From assembly GCA_001972305.1 (NCBI GenBank), contig BDDD01000059.1, forward strand, positions 321,903 through 385,902: a stretch of DNA of 64,000 nt, read 5' to 3'. The DNA is from Cephalotus follicularis (lineage: Eukaryota; Streptophyta; Magnoliopsida; Oxalidales; Cephalotaceae). Each line of letters opens with the position of its first letter. The first letter of the stretch is position 1. The notes under the pieces were generated by a model. The model was not told where the DNA came from and made no database searches. It saw only the letters and a program-made list of their open reading frames with translations. Positions 1 to 12,000 of the stretch are shown here, piece after piece. Both the position numbers and the translations under genes were made by a program.

Positions 1-409
1 AATGGCTGACCTGAGATATGTCTTTTATTCTTGTATTTATAGTACTGATTTGTAACTGTTTGAGCGTGAAATGCGGAAGTGATAGCTGTCCCCTAGGGAA
101 ATGCCGATGATCTCGGGATTCCCCTTATCTCCACCTGATTTGTCTCTATAGTTCATTATATATCATCTTCCATATTTAGGAGGAGGCGAATCTCTGAAAA
201 GTAGGCTGATTTTATGGCCTTATTCCATAAAAGAAGAAGAGGTCCTCTGCAACAGGGCTACCGAGGAGGTGAACATTGGTACTGCTGTCGAGGTGATCAG
301 CCTCTTGCTTCTCTTTTGCTTCAAGGTCTTCAACGTCTGAAACTTGTGCTTGGGACACTGGGTTCTTTGCCATAATGCTGAGGAGGAGGTCCTCGGCACA
401 GGTGCTTTG
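1..409. other. Unassigned repeat-like flank, left of gypsy insertion
   Basis: No gene is recognised. The minus strand has an open stretch from about 409 to 212 that lines up with open sequence at 8185-7958 once the element at 410-7952 and one copy of the 5-bp target duplication are ignored. A motif GAGGAGGTCCTCGGCAC occurs at about 382-398 and again at 8003-8019, on the other side of the insertion. This suggests the flank is itself an older repeat. Confidence 0.4.
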
Positions 410-1153
410 TGTAACGCCCCAAAACCCAAGGGTCAACCCCCAAGGTTTGACGCGCTACGAACAGTACCATTCATTTACAATTTAGCGGAATAATTAAAAA
501 CTTTCAACAATATAATAATGCATGCGAAATAAATCCAATAAATAATCACTTATGTGGATATTACCCAATGTTATACAATGCTGTTCATAAAAAGTTCTGC
601 CACATGTCGGCAGGTCAAGAAATACAATATTCAAAATATAAATAAGTCGGTCATCGGTCTGCTGTGGAGGAGACTCACCCGGGGCTTCAATCTTCGGCTA
701 GCTGCGAAGCTCCACCTGTACCTGACCCATTACATTAAAATGCAATGGGTCAGCGACCACTGGTCGTGTAGGAACTACAGCCCACTCAGGCATGGAGATG
801 CAGATGTAGCAGGAAAAATGCAATGCAATGAGAGATGCAGTAATCAACAGTACAGTTCAATCAGTCACTATAGTCACTAACAGTCATTCGCAATCATTAA
901 CAGTCACAACAAATCCTTCCTCGGCATCCCCTACTAAGGGAGGAGCAATAACGCGCTCCAGACGTTAAGGCAGAGGAGCCGGGATAGGAATAATCATTAC
1001 ATTTTAGGCAGACCGGTTCCTCGGGTTCCTCGGCCGTAGGAAGAGCAATATACGCGCTCTAGGCGTTAAAGGCAGAGGAGAGGAACATAAACATTATACA
1101 GTATTATTAACAATCATTCAGTACACTATAACATTTACAGTAACAGTCAGTGT

Positions 1154-1350
1154 GGCTCATCTCAGTCGGTGATCCGTCGGCTCATCTCAGTTGGTGATCC
1201 GTCGGCTCATCTCAGTTGGTGATCCGTCGGCTCATCTCAGTCGGTGATCCATTGGGCTATCTCGGTGATCCTCCAGGCTCATCTCAAAGATAGCCTTACC
1301 GGCTCATCTCGGTCGGTGATCCCCATAGGGCTCATCTCGGTTGGTGATCC
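1154..1350. repeat. 24-25-bp tandem array in LTR
   Basis: Units of the form GGCTCATCTCAGTYGGTGATCCG repeat tandemly, first well conserved (1154-1250), then degenerate (to 1350). The truncated right LTR starts inside the equivalent of this array, so the deletion breakpoint lies in the repeats. Confidence 0.85.
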
Positions 1351-1877
1351 GGTACAGTACAATACATTATACTACACTACATTAACAATACATTACATTA
1401 ATTGAGGTCTGCCTTTATTACCCTATTAAATCATGTTTCTTGTCTAAGTCATAGTGCACTACATTAATATAATCTTAATGATGTGTTTCATCCACTAATC
1501 CATGCTATAGTATGCGTTGCGCATTTGCTAGGCCCAGTTCGACACTCATACATTTATTAGGCGAGCCCAGGCACTTAAGTGAGCATTATCAATGACCCAA
1601 CATTTGTCACGTGGTAAGTTTAGCGCTGGATCGTCTTCATTATGCAATCCCTTTTTTGCAGGGCGCATACGGTAGCCTGTTAGGATATAAGGCAGGGGGC
1701 GATCTAAGCTAAAACGCGTGCTCTGTTCATGGCTGCCTGCTTGGGACTCATAGCAGTGGATGGCGCATGCTCAGGAGACATGGCCGACTCATGAGTGCGG
1801 ACATGGGGTGCATGGCAGAGGACGACTCTGTGTATGCGTGGTAACCCAGGCATCTTGCTCTGGCGCGTACTCGGCGT

Positions 1878-2137
1878 ATGGCAGAGGACAACAATGGCGC
1901 TCTACGCATGCGCGTTCTCGGGCGCATGGCAGAGGACAACAATGGCGCTCTACGCCGGCGCGTTCTCGGACGCATGGCAGAGGACAACAATGGCGCTCTA
2001 CGCCGGCGCGTTCTCCGACGCATGGCAGAGGACAACAATGGCGCTCTACGCCGGCGCATTCTCGGACGCATGGCAGAGGACAACAATGGCGCTCTACGCC
2101 GGCGCATTCTCGGACGCATGGCAGAGGACAACAATGA
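1878..2137. repeat. 48-bp minisatellite, five units plus a partial
   Basis: Each unit starts ATGGCAGAGGACAACAATGG and is 48 bp long. There are five full units at 1878-2117 and a partial at 2118-2137. Since 48 is divisible by three and the unit lacks stops in several frames, long open frames appear on both strands; these are not evidence of a gene. Units differ at a few positions (for example GCATGCGCG versus GCCGGCGCG). Confidence 0.92.
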
Positions 2138-2254
2138 GTCTTGGATGCACGGCGCATAGCTCCTCGGCATAGGGCACTGGTGCGTCCTCTGCTCTTGTCC
2201 TCGGCGAAGGCACTGGTGCGTCCCTGACATTATGGTAGTGGACGGGACGCATGG

Positions 2255-2479
2255 CAGAGGACAATGGCGTCCTCCGCACATGGCGTCCTCGGGCGTTTAA
2301 CAGAGGGGAGCTCTGGCATTTTAGCGCCTCAGGTGTCTGGATGTAGCGTCCTCCGTACTTGTGTCCCCAGGCATGTGACAGTGGTGTGTGGCACATGCAG
2401 AGGACAATGGCGTCCTCTGCACTTGGCGTCCCCGGGCATGCAGTGGTACGGAACGCATGCAGAGGACAATGGCGTCCTC
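2255..2479. repeat. Dispersed 20-mer with inverted GAGGAC/GTCCTC arms
   Basis: Three exact copies of CAGAGGACAATGGCGTCCTC lie at 2255, 2398 and 2460. The same copies are at about 6702, 6845 and 6907 in the right LTR. GAGGAC and GTCCTC are reverse complements, so each copy is a short imperfect palindrome. Confidence 0.8.
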
Positions 2480-3504
2480 TGCACTTGGTGTCCCCTGGCG
2501 CTTAGCTTGCATGGTGGTTATGGTGCATCCCTGGCACTAGTTGGTATGGATACATCCTTTAGCGTTCTCGACATGCATGAACACCGATGTGTCCTTGGCA
2601 TGCATGAAGGAAAGGAGCTCAACGCATTACTAGCACGCTAGGATGCGTGCCTTAGAGCCCAGATGCGTGCCAGACGACGCCATTCATGCTCTGGCGCATA
2701 AGGAAAGGAGCATGGCGCGTAACGTTATATACTTAAACCCATCATTCTCATTTCCATACTAGGACACCATATATATATGTACGCTCACCTCAACATTCTT
2801 TAGTCCCATAGGTAAATTTCATTCATTTTTATCATTGCATTTTCAATACATTCAGTATATGTTAACAGTACAACAACACATAATTAAATTACTAGGCAGT
2901 GGAGGTAGGGGATCCTACCTGGAGTCTGACAAGGTCGTTGTACCATCCCCTTTTCTCAGCTATCCTTCCTCAACTCCTTCCTTGCTCATCTCCTGGTAGC
3001 CTTTCTTTGTCTCTTCCACTCCCAATTTGCCAACAGCCCCCCACTCCACTCTCACTTCTCCTTTTTATAGCCATACGTGGAAGGCTCTAGAATTTGCTAG
3101 GCATTTCTAACGTATTCCTTACTAAATTGGGCTGAGGACTAAGGATTCGGCCCAACACTCTATTCTCCTATTCCTTTATTTCTTTTAACCCAAATTTTCC
3201 CATTTTTCCATTTATAATAAAAGGCCCAATAATTATAAACATTTCAAAGCCCAAAGGCAATATATATTTTAGGCCCAATATCCTTCTTTCTTCATTATAA
3301 CAATTAGCCCAATATCAAGATTAAAACTCTTTAAGCCCAAGTACTATGCCTTCCTTTATATATCATAATTTGGCTCAAAGCCAAATATAAATATTCGAGC
3401 CCAAAATATCACTTATCCATTCTACTCAATTTCCAGTCCGATAACAGTATCACATTTGAGCTCGATTTCCATGCTTTAATATTTATAAAATTTCGGGTAT
3501 TACA

Positions 3505-5257
3505 ATCCTCCCCCCCTTAAAGGAATCTCGTCCCAAGATTCAAGGGTCAAAACAGGAGAGGGTACATCACCGTTATACCATTCCCACACTTCCACTGCAC
3601 TTTCACTTCCATGTCATTACCGTAACATTAACAATACATTTTCATGTTATTTCAATTCATCCTTCTGGTGATCGTCTAGAGGCTAACTAATGCGTATATT
3701 GTCCTGAACCAGCCTATATAGACAGTTAGCCACACACACACCACCCAGAATTCAATTCAGTAACAGTATAGTCCTTAGCCATACGCTTTACAACAGTTCA
3801 TTCTCCAATTATTCGTCTAATATGGAGGGACATTCGGCCCATAATCATACGATTCACAACAATTCTGTCACTTTCCACTACCATTTCATCAATTCAATAC
3901 ATTAAATTCATTTACTGATTCCAGAAAATGTGGGTCCGTTACCGACTCATTGCCAAAATTCCATCAATTTCGCCCACCGTTTTCATTATCACGCTTTCGT
4001 TTCACACCCCGATATCAAATCAGAGGCCAATACGGAATTTCTCGGCCTTCCTGATCTCCCATCGTACTTTCCGGTTTCCTTATGCGGTAGTTCGCATAAC
4101 TTTTATGCCCTGTTCCGCATCGGTGATAGCCTTTTTCTTAATTATTTAGTCCCTTTTATTAGTTTCTGGTGCCAACTTTTGTCCCCAAAGACTCCGTTTA
4201 CCCACTTTAAACTAATACAATGGGGTTCCTTCAGACTGATTATCAGCCTGGGGGTGGAAAACAGTGTTGGAACACTGTTGAGTACTGAGAGCTGCTTGTA
4301 GTTTTCTCAGAATCAGGATGTAATACTGAGGGTCCCTGTCAGTCATTACGTAGATCGGCACTCCGTGAAGCCTTACATTCTCGGTAATGTACAAGGCTGT
4401 TGTCCGTTCCAGAGATTAGATGATTTTTTATCACAGGGAGAAGAGCACTTTTAGAGAAGCGATCAGCAATTATTCATGTAACATTCGGGTTAGTCGTTGT
4501 TCTTGGTAGACCAAGACGCTTCTCACTGTACAACTCTAATTCACGGTATATACTTTTCCTTCCCGGTTAGGCATCAATCCCGTAAGTTGAGGGGCAAGAC
4601 AAGCCCGTGGTAACGGTGCTCACTCTTTATTTATATCATTATGAGTTTCAGATCCCAGTACATCTTGCTAATCGCCAGATGCACCGAAAACATGGAGGGG
4701 TGAGAGTATGACAACAGCTCATCCCTCAATTCTACAAATTCTGCCTCGGGATCTCATTAATTCGTCACCAGGAATCCAGAAACACATTTCCATTCACCTT
4801 AATCATTCATTGTAGCCTTAAGCAGCATTCCATCCGTTCATTGAGTTTCCCAATAACATTGGCGTGCCTGCATACGAGAAATCGTTAAGTAGGCTAACAG
4901 GCGACTTAGTATGTATGCCATAACATTACCTTTGCCTGGATGGTATTAGGTTCATAAATATAGTCATTGGGCAACTCCGTGAGGCGTATATGGTCACCAT
5001 TCCATTCTGCATCGAGACACATCCCAAGCCACTGCCTGATTCATCATTGTGCACTACAAATCCTTCACTGCCTTCTGGCAAAGCCAGGATAGGAATAGAA
5101 GTCAATGATATTTGAGTTCCTGAAAGCTCCGTTCACATTGTCCATTCCATTTAAAAGCTACATTCTTCTGCGTCGATCGAAACAGAGGAGTAGCTGTGCG
5201 TGAGAATCCTTTAACAAAACGACATTAGCATCCTGTCACGCCAAGGAAGCTTCCTCA
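3505..5257 (-). pseudogene. Decayed gypsy pol fragment (RT end, RNase H, integrase)
   Basis: Reading on the minus strand, about 5250-5040 matches the RT/RNase H junction region of gypsy B (55350-55140) nearly in step, including the equivalents of the stretches before and after the first RNase H aspartate. The stretch 4394-4212 encodes an integrase core piece with the TDRDPQ aspartate and a final HPQADNQSE-like segment. Frameshifts and stops are dense, and no frame is open for more than about 60 codons. The distance from RT end to LTR is about 300 bp shorter than in gypsy B, so there are internal deletions. It cannot encode a working protein. Confidence 0.8.
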
Positions 5258-5637
5258 CATTATTGGGCATGTATGCAAGGCAATGGTCAGGATTACATCA
5301 TGCACAGAAGGGGGAGCTCGTAGTTCCCAGGGGAAATCTCAGCGCTATATGCTCACGACGTGAAGCGCTCGGCATGCCTAGCAGAGCTCTGGACAGTGCT
5401 CGGTGCTACGCTATGTTTAGGACACTAGATGTTAACTATTTATGTATATGTTGGTATGGGACGACATATATATACCTAGTCAGCTTCTAGATTCCCAAAA
5501 GAATGTTAAGATATTGAATGAGATTGAATGGACTAAGAATGAATGGATTACGATTGAATGGATTGTGAATGAATGAATTGAATGATTACGGATTGTACGG
5601 TCACGGAATGATTATGGAATGATGGGCTATTGCACGT
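5258..5637. other. Internal segment of unknown origin with GAATG-rich repeats
   Basis: This lies between the pol remnant and the truncated right LTR, where a 5' leader and primer site would be expected. From about 5510 to 5625 it consists of degenerate GAATG/GATTGAATG repeats. I see no primer-binding site and no coding sequence. Confidence 0.5.
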
Positions 5638-7952
5638 AGTCGGTGATCCATTGGGCTATCTCGGTGATCCTCCAGGCTCATCTCAAAGATAGCCTTACCG
5701 GCTCATCTCGGTCGGTGATCCCCATAGGGCTCATCTCGGTTGGTGATCCGGTACAGTACAATACATTATACTACACTACATTAACAATACATTACATTAA
5801 TTGAGGTCTGCCTTTATTACCCTATTAAATCATGTTTCTTGTCTAAGTCATAGTGCACTACATTAATATAATCTTAATGATGTGTTTCATCCACTAATCC
5901 ATGCTATAGTATGCGTTGCGCATTTGCTAGGCCCAGTTCGACACTCATACATTTATTAGGCGAGCCCAGGCACTTAAGTGAGCATTATCAATGACCCAAC
6001 ATTTGTCACGTGGTAAGTTTAGCGCTGGATCGTCTTCATTATGCAATCCCTTTTTTGCAGGGCGCATACGGTAGCCTGTTAGGATATAAGGCAGGGGGCG
6101 ATCTAAGCTAAAACGCGTGCTCTGTTCATGGCTGCCTGCTTGGGACTCATAGCAGTGGATGGCGCATGCTCAGGAGACATGGCCGACTCATGAGTGCGGA
6201 CATGGGGTGCATGGCAGAGGACGACTCTGTGTATGCGTGGTAACCCAGGCATCTTGCTCTGGCGCGTACTCGGCGTATGGCAGAGGACAACAATGGCGCT
6301 CTACGCATGCGCGTTCTCGGGCGCATGGCAGAGGACAACAATGGCGCTCTACGCATGCGCGTTCTCGGGCGCATGGCAGAGGACAACAATGGCGCTCTAC
6401 GCCGGCGCGTTCTCGGACGCATGGCAGAGGACAACAATGGCGCTCTACGCCGGCGCGTTCTCCGACGCATGGCAGAGGACAACAATGGCGCTCTACGCCG
6501 GCGCATTCTCGGACGCATGGCAGAGGACAACAATGGCGCTCTACGCCGGCGCATTCTCGGACGCATGGCAGAGGACAACAATGAGTCTTGGATGCACGGC
6601 GCATAGCTCCTCGGCATAGGGCACTGGTGCGTCCTCTGCTCTTGTCCTCGGCGAAGGCACTGGTGCGTCCCTGACATTATGGTAGTGGACGGGACGCATG
6701 GCAGAGGACAATGGCGTCCTCCGCACATGGCGTCCTCGGGCGTTTAACAGAGGGGAGCTCTGGCATTTTAGCGCCTCAGGTGTCTGGATGTAGCGTCCTC
6801 CGTACTTGTGTCCCCAGGCATGTGACAGTGGTGTGTGGCACATGCAGAGGACAATGGCGTCCTCTGCACTTGGCGTCCCCGGGCATGCAGTGGTACGGAA
6901 CGCATGCAGAGGACAATGGCGTCCTCTGCACTTGGTGTCCCCTGGCGCTTAGCTTGCATGGTGGTTATGGTGCATCCCTGGCACTAGTTGGTATGGATAC
7001 ATCCTTTAGCGTTCTCGACATGCATGAACACCGATGTGTCCTTGGCATGCATGAAGGAAAGGAGCTCAACGCATTACTAGCACGCTAGGATGCGTGCCTT
7101 AGAGCCCAGATGCGTGCCAGACGACGCCATTCATGCTCTGGCGCATAAGGAAAGGAGCATGGCGCGTAACGTTATATACTTAAACCCATCATTCTCATTT
7201 CCATACTAGGACACCATATATATATGTACGCTCACCTCAACATTCTTTAGTCCCATAGGTAAATTTCATTCATTTTTATCATTGCATTTTCAATACATTC
7301 AGTATATGTTAACAGTACAACAACACATAATTAAATTACTAGGCAGTGGAGGTAGGGGATCCTACCTGGAGTCTGACAAGGTCGTTGTACCATCCCCTTT
7401 TCTCAGCTATCCTTCCTCAACTCCTTCCTTGCTCATCTCCTGGTAGCCTTTCTTTGTCTCTTCCACTCCCAATTTGCCAACAGCCCCCCCACTCCACTCT
7501 CACTTCTCCTTTTTATAGCCATACGTGGAAGGCTCTAGAATTTGCTAGGCATTTCTAACGTATTCCTTACTAAATTGGGCTGAGGACTAAGGATTCGGCC
7601 CAACACTCTATTCTCCTATTCCTTTATTTCTTTTAACCCAAATTTTCCCATTTTTCCATTTATAATAAAAGGCCCAATAATTATAAACATTTCAAAGCCC
7701 AAAGGCAATATATATTTTAGGCCCAATATCCTTCTTTCTTCATTATAACAATTAGCCCAATATCAAGATTAAAACTCTTTAAGCCCAAGTACTATGCCTT
7801 CCTTTATATATCATAATTTGGCTCAAAGCCAAATATAAATATTCGAGCCCAAAATATCACTTATCCATTCTACTCAATTTCCAGTCCGATAACAGTATCA
7901 CATTTGAGCTCGATTTCCATGCTTTAATATTTATAAAATTTCGGGTATTACA
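5638..7952 (-). repeat. 5' LTR (right), truncated, 2315 bp
   Basis: Matches 1239-3504 with an offset of 4399 that becomes 4447 after one additional 48-bp unit and 4448 after one additional C in the C-run near 7490. I noticed no substitutions. The portion equivalent to 410-1238 is missing. Confidence 0.93.
6277..6584. repeat. 48-bp minisatellite, six units plus a partial
   Basis: Same array as 1878-2137 but with six full units (6277-6564). The extra unit is a second copy of the first unit type (ATGCGCGTTCTCGGGCG), so the change is a duplication of one specific unit. Confidence 0.92.
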
Positions 7953-7957
7953 CTTTG

Positions 7958-8340
7958 AGGGACGGCCTTTGCCCTGTACTTGAGGAGAGCTCCTCGGGCA
8001 GAGGAGGTCCTCGGCACGGATGTCGTGGGGGGCGCCATTGGCCAAGTACGCACTTCTCGGCTCTGGCGTCTGGCGAGGGTCTTCTCGCTTACTTCTCTGA
8101 CTCGCCTTACTAAGCCTCCTCTGATCCATGTCCATGTGAGCTTCGAAAAACCTTCTGGATACATGGCTTCATCCGAGGAGGACACATGTCCTTTTTAGTA
8201 TAAACAGATTTTCCCAATATCACATTTGAATAAAAAAAATATTTTCAAAACAATTTTTTATTTTATGTTCTAAAAACAAATTTTAAATATAAAAAACAGA
8301 AATCGGCAACTAAAGATGACCTAAATATCATCAGTGTTGG
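7958..8340. other. Right flank of the gypsy insertion and spacer
   Basis: 7958-8185 is open on the minus strand and continues into 409-212 if the insertion is ignored. It carries the GAGGAGGTCCTCGGCAC motif at 8003-8019. The rest, to 8340, is AT-rich with no recognisable feature. Confidence 0.4.
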
Positions 8341-8874
8341 TAGGGGTGTTTATGCGGGTAAAAACCGAACCGTAATTTTTTGCGGTTCGGTTTTGCGGTT
8401 TTGCGTGTACAAAAATCTTAACCCGCACCCGAACCGCACTTGAAATTCGGGTTGCGGTTACCCGCCCCAAACTACAATGCGGTTTTCGGGTATCGCAGGT
8501 AAAACCCGTAATTTTACACTTTTAATTAAAATTAATACAAAAATTTTAAAACTAATAATCTAATACTTAATATTTTATCTAATTACATCAAATACTACTC
8601 AAATAATCTAATTATTCAATAAATGATCACTAATTACACCAATTAAATTAATAAAGATTACAAACACATTAGTATTACATTTATTACACCAAAAAAAATG
8701 CGGTTATTCGGGTACCCGCATATCCAAAAATTTAAAATTTTATAAACCGCACCCGAACCGTACTTATAGATTTAACCGCACTACCCGTCCCAAATACCCG
8801 AATACCCGTACCTGAAAAAAAATCGGTGCGATTTGGTTCGGTTTTTCGGTTTTCGGATAATTTTGCACACCCCA
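8341..8874. mobile_element. Non-autonomous hAT element (MITE-like)
   Basis: The 534-bp element starts TAGGGGTGT and ends ACACCCCA, and is flanked by a perfect 8-bp direct repeat AGTGTTGG (8333-8340 and 8875-8882). Eight-bp duplications and TAGGGGTGT-type termini are typical of plant hAT elements. Subterminal regions are full of CGGTTCGG, ACCCGAACCG and GGGTACCCG motifs in both orientations. The centre is AT-rich and non-coding. The right terminus has lost one base relative to the left. Confidence 0.92.
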
Positions 8875-8882
8875 AGTGTTGG

Positions 8883-9064
8883 CATGATTAATAGCAACAC
8901 CGTTTTACGTGCCTGTTGTATAATGATATCTTTGATTCTGGACAAAATACCACCCGACCCGACCCGATCCGATCCGGGAAGGAAAGCGTGCGTGCGTGCG
9001 TGCGGCAAATCAAAGACGCAACCCTTCTATCTGGCTGTGGCTGATCGTCATACACACAACACAA
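8883..9064 (+). promoter_or_regulatory. Upstream region of the ASCC2-like gene
   Basis: Short upstream region squeezed between the hAT element and the start codon. It contains a CCCGACCCGATCCGATCC run (about 8955-8977), a GTGC repeat (about 8987-9003) and a weak TATA-like TTGTATAATG near 8918. The transcription start is not determinable. Confidence 0.35.
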
Positions 9065-12000
9065 ATGACAAAAGAAAAAGAAGCAACAATGATTCATACA
9101 CTCGCGCATCACAAAACCCAAAACCCTGACACACTCTCTTCCTCTCTCCGCCGATCCTTCACACATGCCACCACATCATCGTCGACTGCCCGGTATGGCA
9201 ATTTCGTAAATTATCTCCCCCAAGACGAGGCTGTCGCCGCTGGACTCGCCCCGGAGGATGGCGCCTCTGATCCCGTTGAGTCACAGCGAGTCGTCGATGT
9301 TTTGAATAGGGAATTGTCTCGATTGCTCAAGCTCAACCCTAGATACTTCTGGAGAGAGGGTAATCTTTCTTTATAACTCTGTTTTTTTTGTTGTTTAAAT
9401 TCTTTTTTTTTTGTTGTTAAATAGGTTCAAGTTCGAATTCAATGAATCTATAACATTTGCTTTTGTTAATTATTACCAAATTTCGTTGTTGGTTCAGTTG
9501 CCAGTGATACCTCTTTGCATGAATTTCTGGATACCTTCCTAAAATTTAGGAGCCGATGGTACGATTTCCCTTACCATGGATTCAAGGGAATAGTTGCGGG
9601 GGTCATTGTGGGTGAGCTTGAGTTAAACCGTCGTGTTTTCATGCTATTGTACCGAATGTAAGTTTTATTTTTCCTTGTGGCTGGCTTCATATGCTTTTTA
9701 TTGTGTTTGTTTGTTTGTTACGTGACAAGGACTCTGGATTCTCATGTCTTTGTAGATCTTCCAATCGGGATCCTGGCGCTCGCGCTGCTGAGAGCCTGAG
9801 TTTGAAAGACCATGAAGGTGGCTCGTCTGTCTATGCACACTGTGCTATAGATCTTTTTTTGTTGATAAACGGGTCTCTTATTATTTTGATCAAACTGTTT
9901 GCTTGTTGGTTGATTTGTATATAGGCTCAATAAGACCTTTGTTGGTTAAGTTTTTTGTTCAACCATTGGAAGAAGGGAAGATGGGGATTCGTTTGTTGAC
10001 TGTGACTATATTGTATACTGCTTAGTGACTATGTTTTACTTTGTTTGACATCTAAGATATTCTTATGATCATGAGTCGGATTTACTAGGGGCTTGCGGCT
10101 GTCTTCTTATAATTTTTAAACACTGTAGACAGAGTATAATTTTGTTTCCTGCATTTAATAATTGTTTGGGTAGCTTGAAGGGTGCAGTTAAACTATGAAT
10201 AGGCCTATGTGACGAGTTTGGATTATGTGATAGTACATGTTGCTCACCTGCTTCCGGCTCTTCTATTCTTACTTCATAAACATCTTGTTCACTGATTCCA
10301 AATTGTAGTCATTTTGCAGGAAAAACGGTTGCTCGACTTGCCCAAGTTGTTAGATATATGCGCCATATATGGTCATGAAAATGAAGATTTGACCAGATTG
10401 CTGGTAAGCTTTTCGCTAAAAAAAGTTGTCTAAAGGTTCTTAAATTTATTGGAAATGCAGAAGCTAAGGACACAATCTTTGAGCCTTGTGTTCAGTTAAG
10501 ACTGTTTGCTATGAAACTGAGACTAATTCATATAAAGAGACCAATTTAAAATCATAATGATTCTACTTCTTAAGTCTAGATTCAGAGCTGAATTGAACTC
10601 TCTCACACAAACATTTGTAACTTAATATAATGCATTTTTCTGGCTTTCAGGTTGAGAATGCTATAAAAGCTCAGCCTAGGATCTATGATAATTTGACTGC
10701 AGTGATGTCTCATTTCCTGAGCATAGTGCACACTATGCATCAACGTTGCAGCTCGTTTTTGGAGGTATGCTTCATTAGCCCTTATGGAAATTTCAGGGAG
10801 GATGTTGAGATTATTAATTGCAGCGCTGCTTAGCTACTGCTATTGGATGTATATAATTTTCATGGGACACAGGTCAAGTTGATATACTAGTTATTGATAT
10901 GCTACGGAAGTTACTATTTCAATAGCGTACCCCACAAATTGCTTATAAATACAGAATGTGAACCTATTGTATGTTCTTTTTTTAGAGACAGTATTCTCAC
11001 TTGTTTTTTTTTTTGAGAATTACCGGATGAAAGTTTATTGAACATTCAATTTTCGTGCTCCATTACACCACGGCACCACCCATTTGTGCATTGTAGACTA
11101 TGATTGCATGACTTTCACATGACTATGAGCATGACGAACTGAGACTGCATAACTACTGAATTTACTCATCTTGCCAATTGCATTGTAATCTAAGGAAAAG
11201 TAGGTGACATTGTCTTTAACAAATAGGGTCGCTAGTAGGAGGAGATTTTCATTGGAACAGTTCTTACATTTCAGGTTGAAAAGTATTAGGAATAAGAGTC
11301 AACAACATATATTTTGCTAGAAGTTATAATAATAATACAAAAGAATATACTAAAAAATGTTTCCAAGCTGAGGGTACCGTAGTGCCCCCTGCTCTTGTTG
11401 ATTACAATCACTCATAATAATGATATATGAAATTATGATCTAACAATTTCATTGTTGCATTCTTTTGTTTTGAGATTTTTTAATGCTTGTATTAAACAGT
11501 GAGCTTACATATATGTAACTAATAACAAATCTTCTACCTGCCATTGTATACAGGCCCTATTTTCTTCTAAAAGCCATGAAGACCACGGATCGATTCGAAT
11601 ACGTACTGATCTTTTGGAGGTGATTATTTCTTACACATTTCCATTGCAATAGGAATTATTTTTCTTTTGAAAACATTAATATGGAGACAATGGTCTCAAA
11701 ACTGTATTTATTGAATCAGCTTGTCTACATCCGAGACAAAAGTGATTGATTCTAATCCTACTCATATATTGTAGCGAAAATATCCTTCAGATAACATTCC
11801 ACATGACATATGTTTCGTTATCGTGAAACAACGGATCACGTTTTTTATGATAAATTTGAACTCAAATCATTTAGTAATTGACTGAAGCATTCAGTTTTCA
11901 GTGCAATAATTGGAGCAGTGTCTTTTTTATATAAATGTTCTGTGATCCAAGAGGCTTTGCGTAGTTGTAACTATGATTTTTTTTTTCTTTTTCTTCACAG

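Larger units (their letters stand above)
410..3504 (-). repeat. 3' LTR (left), 3095 bp
   Basis: Read on the minus strand this LTR runs from TGTAATACCC to GGGGCGTTACA. It carries a 24-25-bp array (1154-1350), a 48-bp minisatellite (1878-2137) and three exact copies of CAGAGGACAATGGCGTCCTC (2255, 2398, 2460). The block 3120-3480 is AT-rich with many GGCCCAA/GCCCAAT motifs. Open frames inside are by-products of the repeats. Confidence 0.93.
410..7952 (-). mobile_element. Ty3-gypsy LTR retrotransposon, defective but recent
   Basis: The element begins TG at 410 and ends CA at 7952, and is bracketed by a perfect 5-bp target duplication CTTTG (405-409 and 7953-7957). Coding sense is minus: the purine tract next to the 3' LTR appears on the plus strand as the C-run just after 3504, followed by a sequence also present next to the LTR of gypsy B at 53307. 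The left LTR (410-3504) is complete. The right LTR begins abruptly at 5638 and lacks the segment equivalent to 410-1238. The internal region (3505-5637) keeps only decayed RT C-terminus, RNase H and integrase. No primer-binding site, gag or protease is seen. From 1239-3504 against 5638-7952 I find only one extra 48-bp repeat unit and one extra C in a homopolymer. Confidence 0.95.

Noticed and set aside
1154..1350. CRISPR-like regular repeats
   Set aside because: Units are contiguous tandem repeats inside a plant LTR, with no unique spacers and no cas genes.
1748..2281. Long overlapping open frames on both strands in the LTR (and at 6147-6728)
   Set aside because: They come from a 48-bp repeat whose length is a multiple of three; no protein family is recognised and the frames differ only by repeat number.
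4212..4394. Possible separate small gene
   Set aside because: It is the integrase core remnant of the gypsy element, confirmed by its place relative to the LTR.
8955..9003. Possible structured RNA or riboswitch
   Set aside because: The CCCGA and GTGC runs are simple repeats without a matching stem; no known RNA family.
10990..11080. Possible SINE or LINE tail in an ASCC2-like intron
   Set aside because: Only a T-run followed by non-repetitive sequence; no target duplication or known head sequence could be seen.
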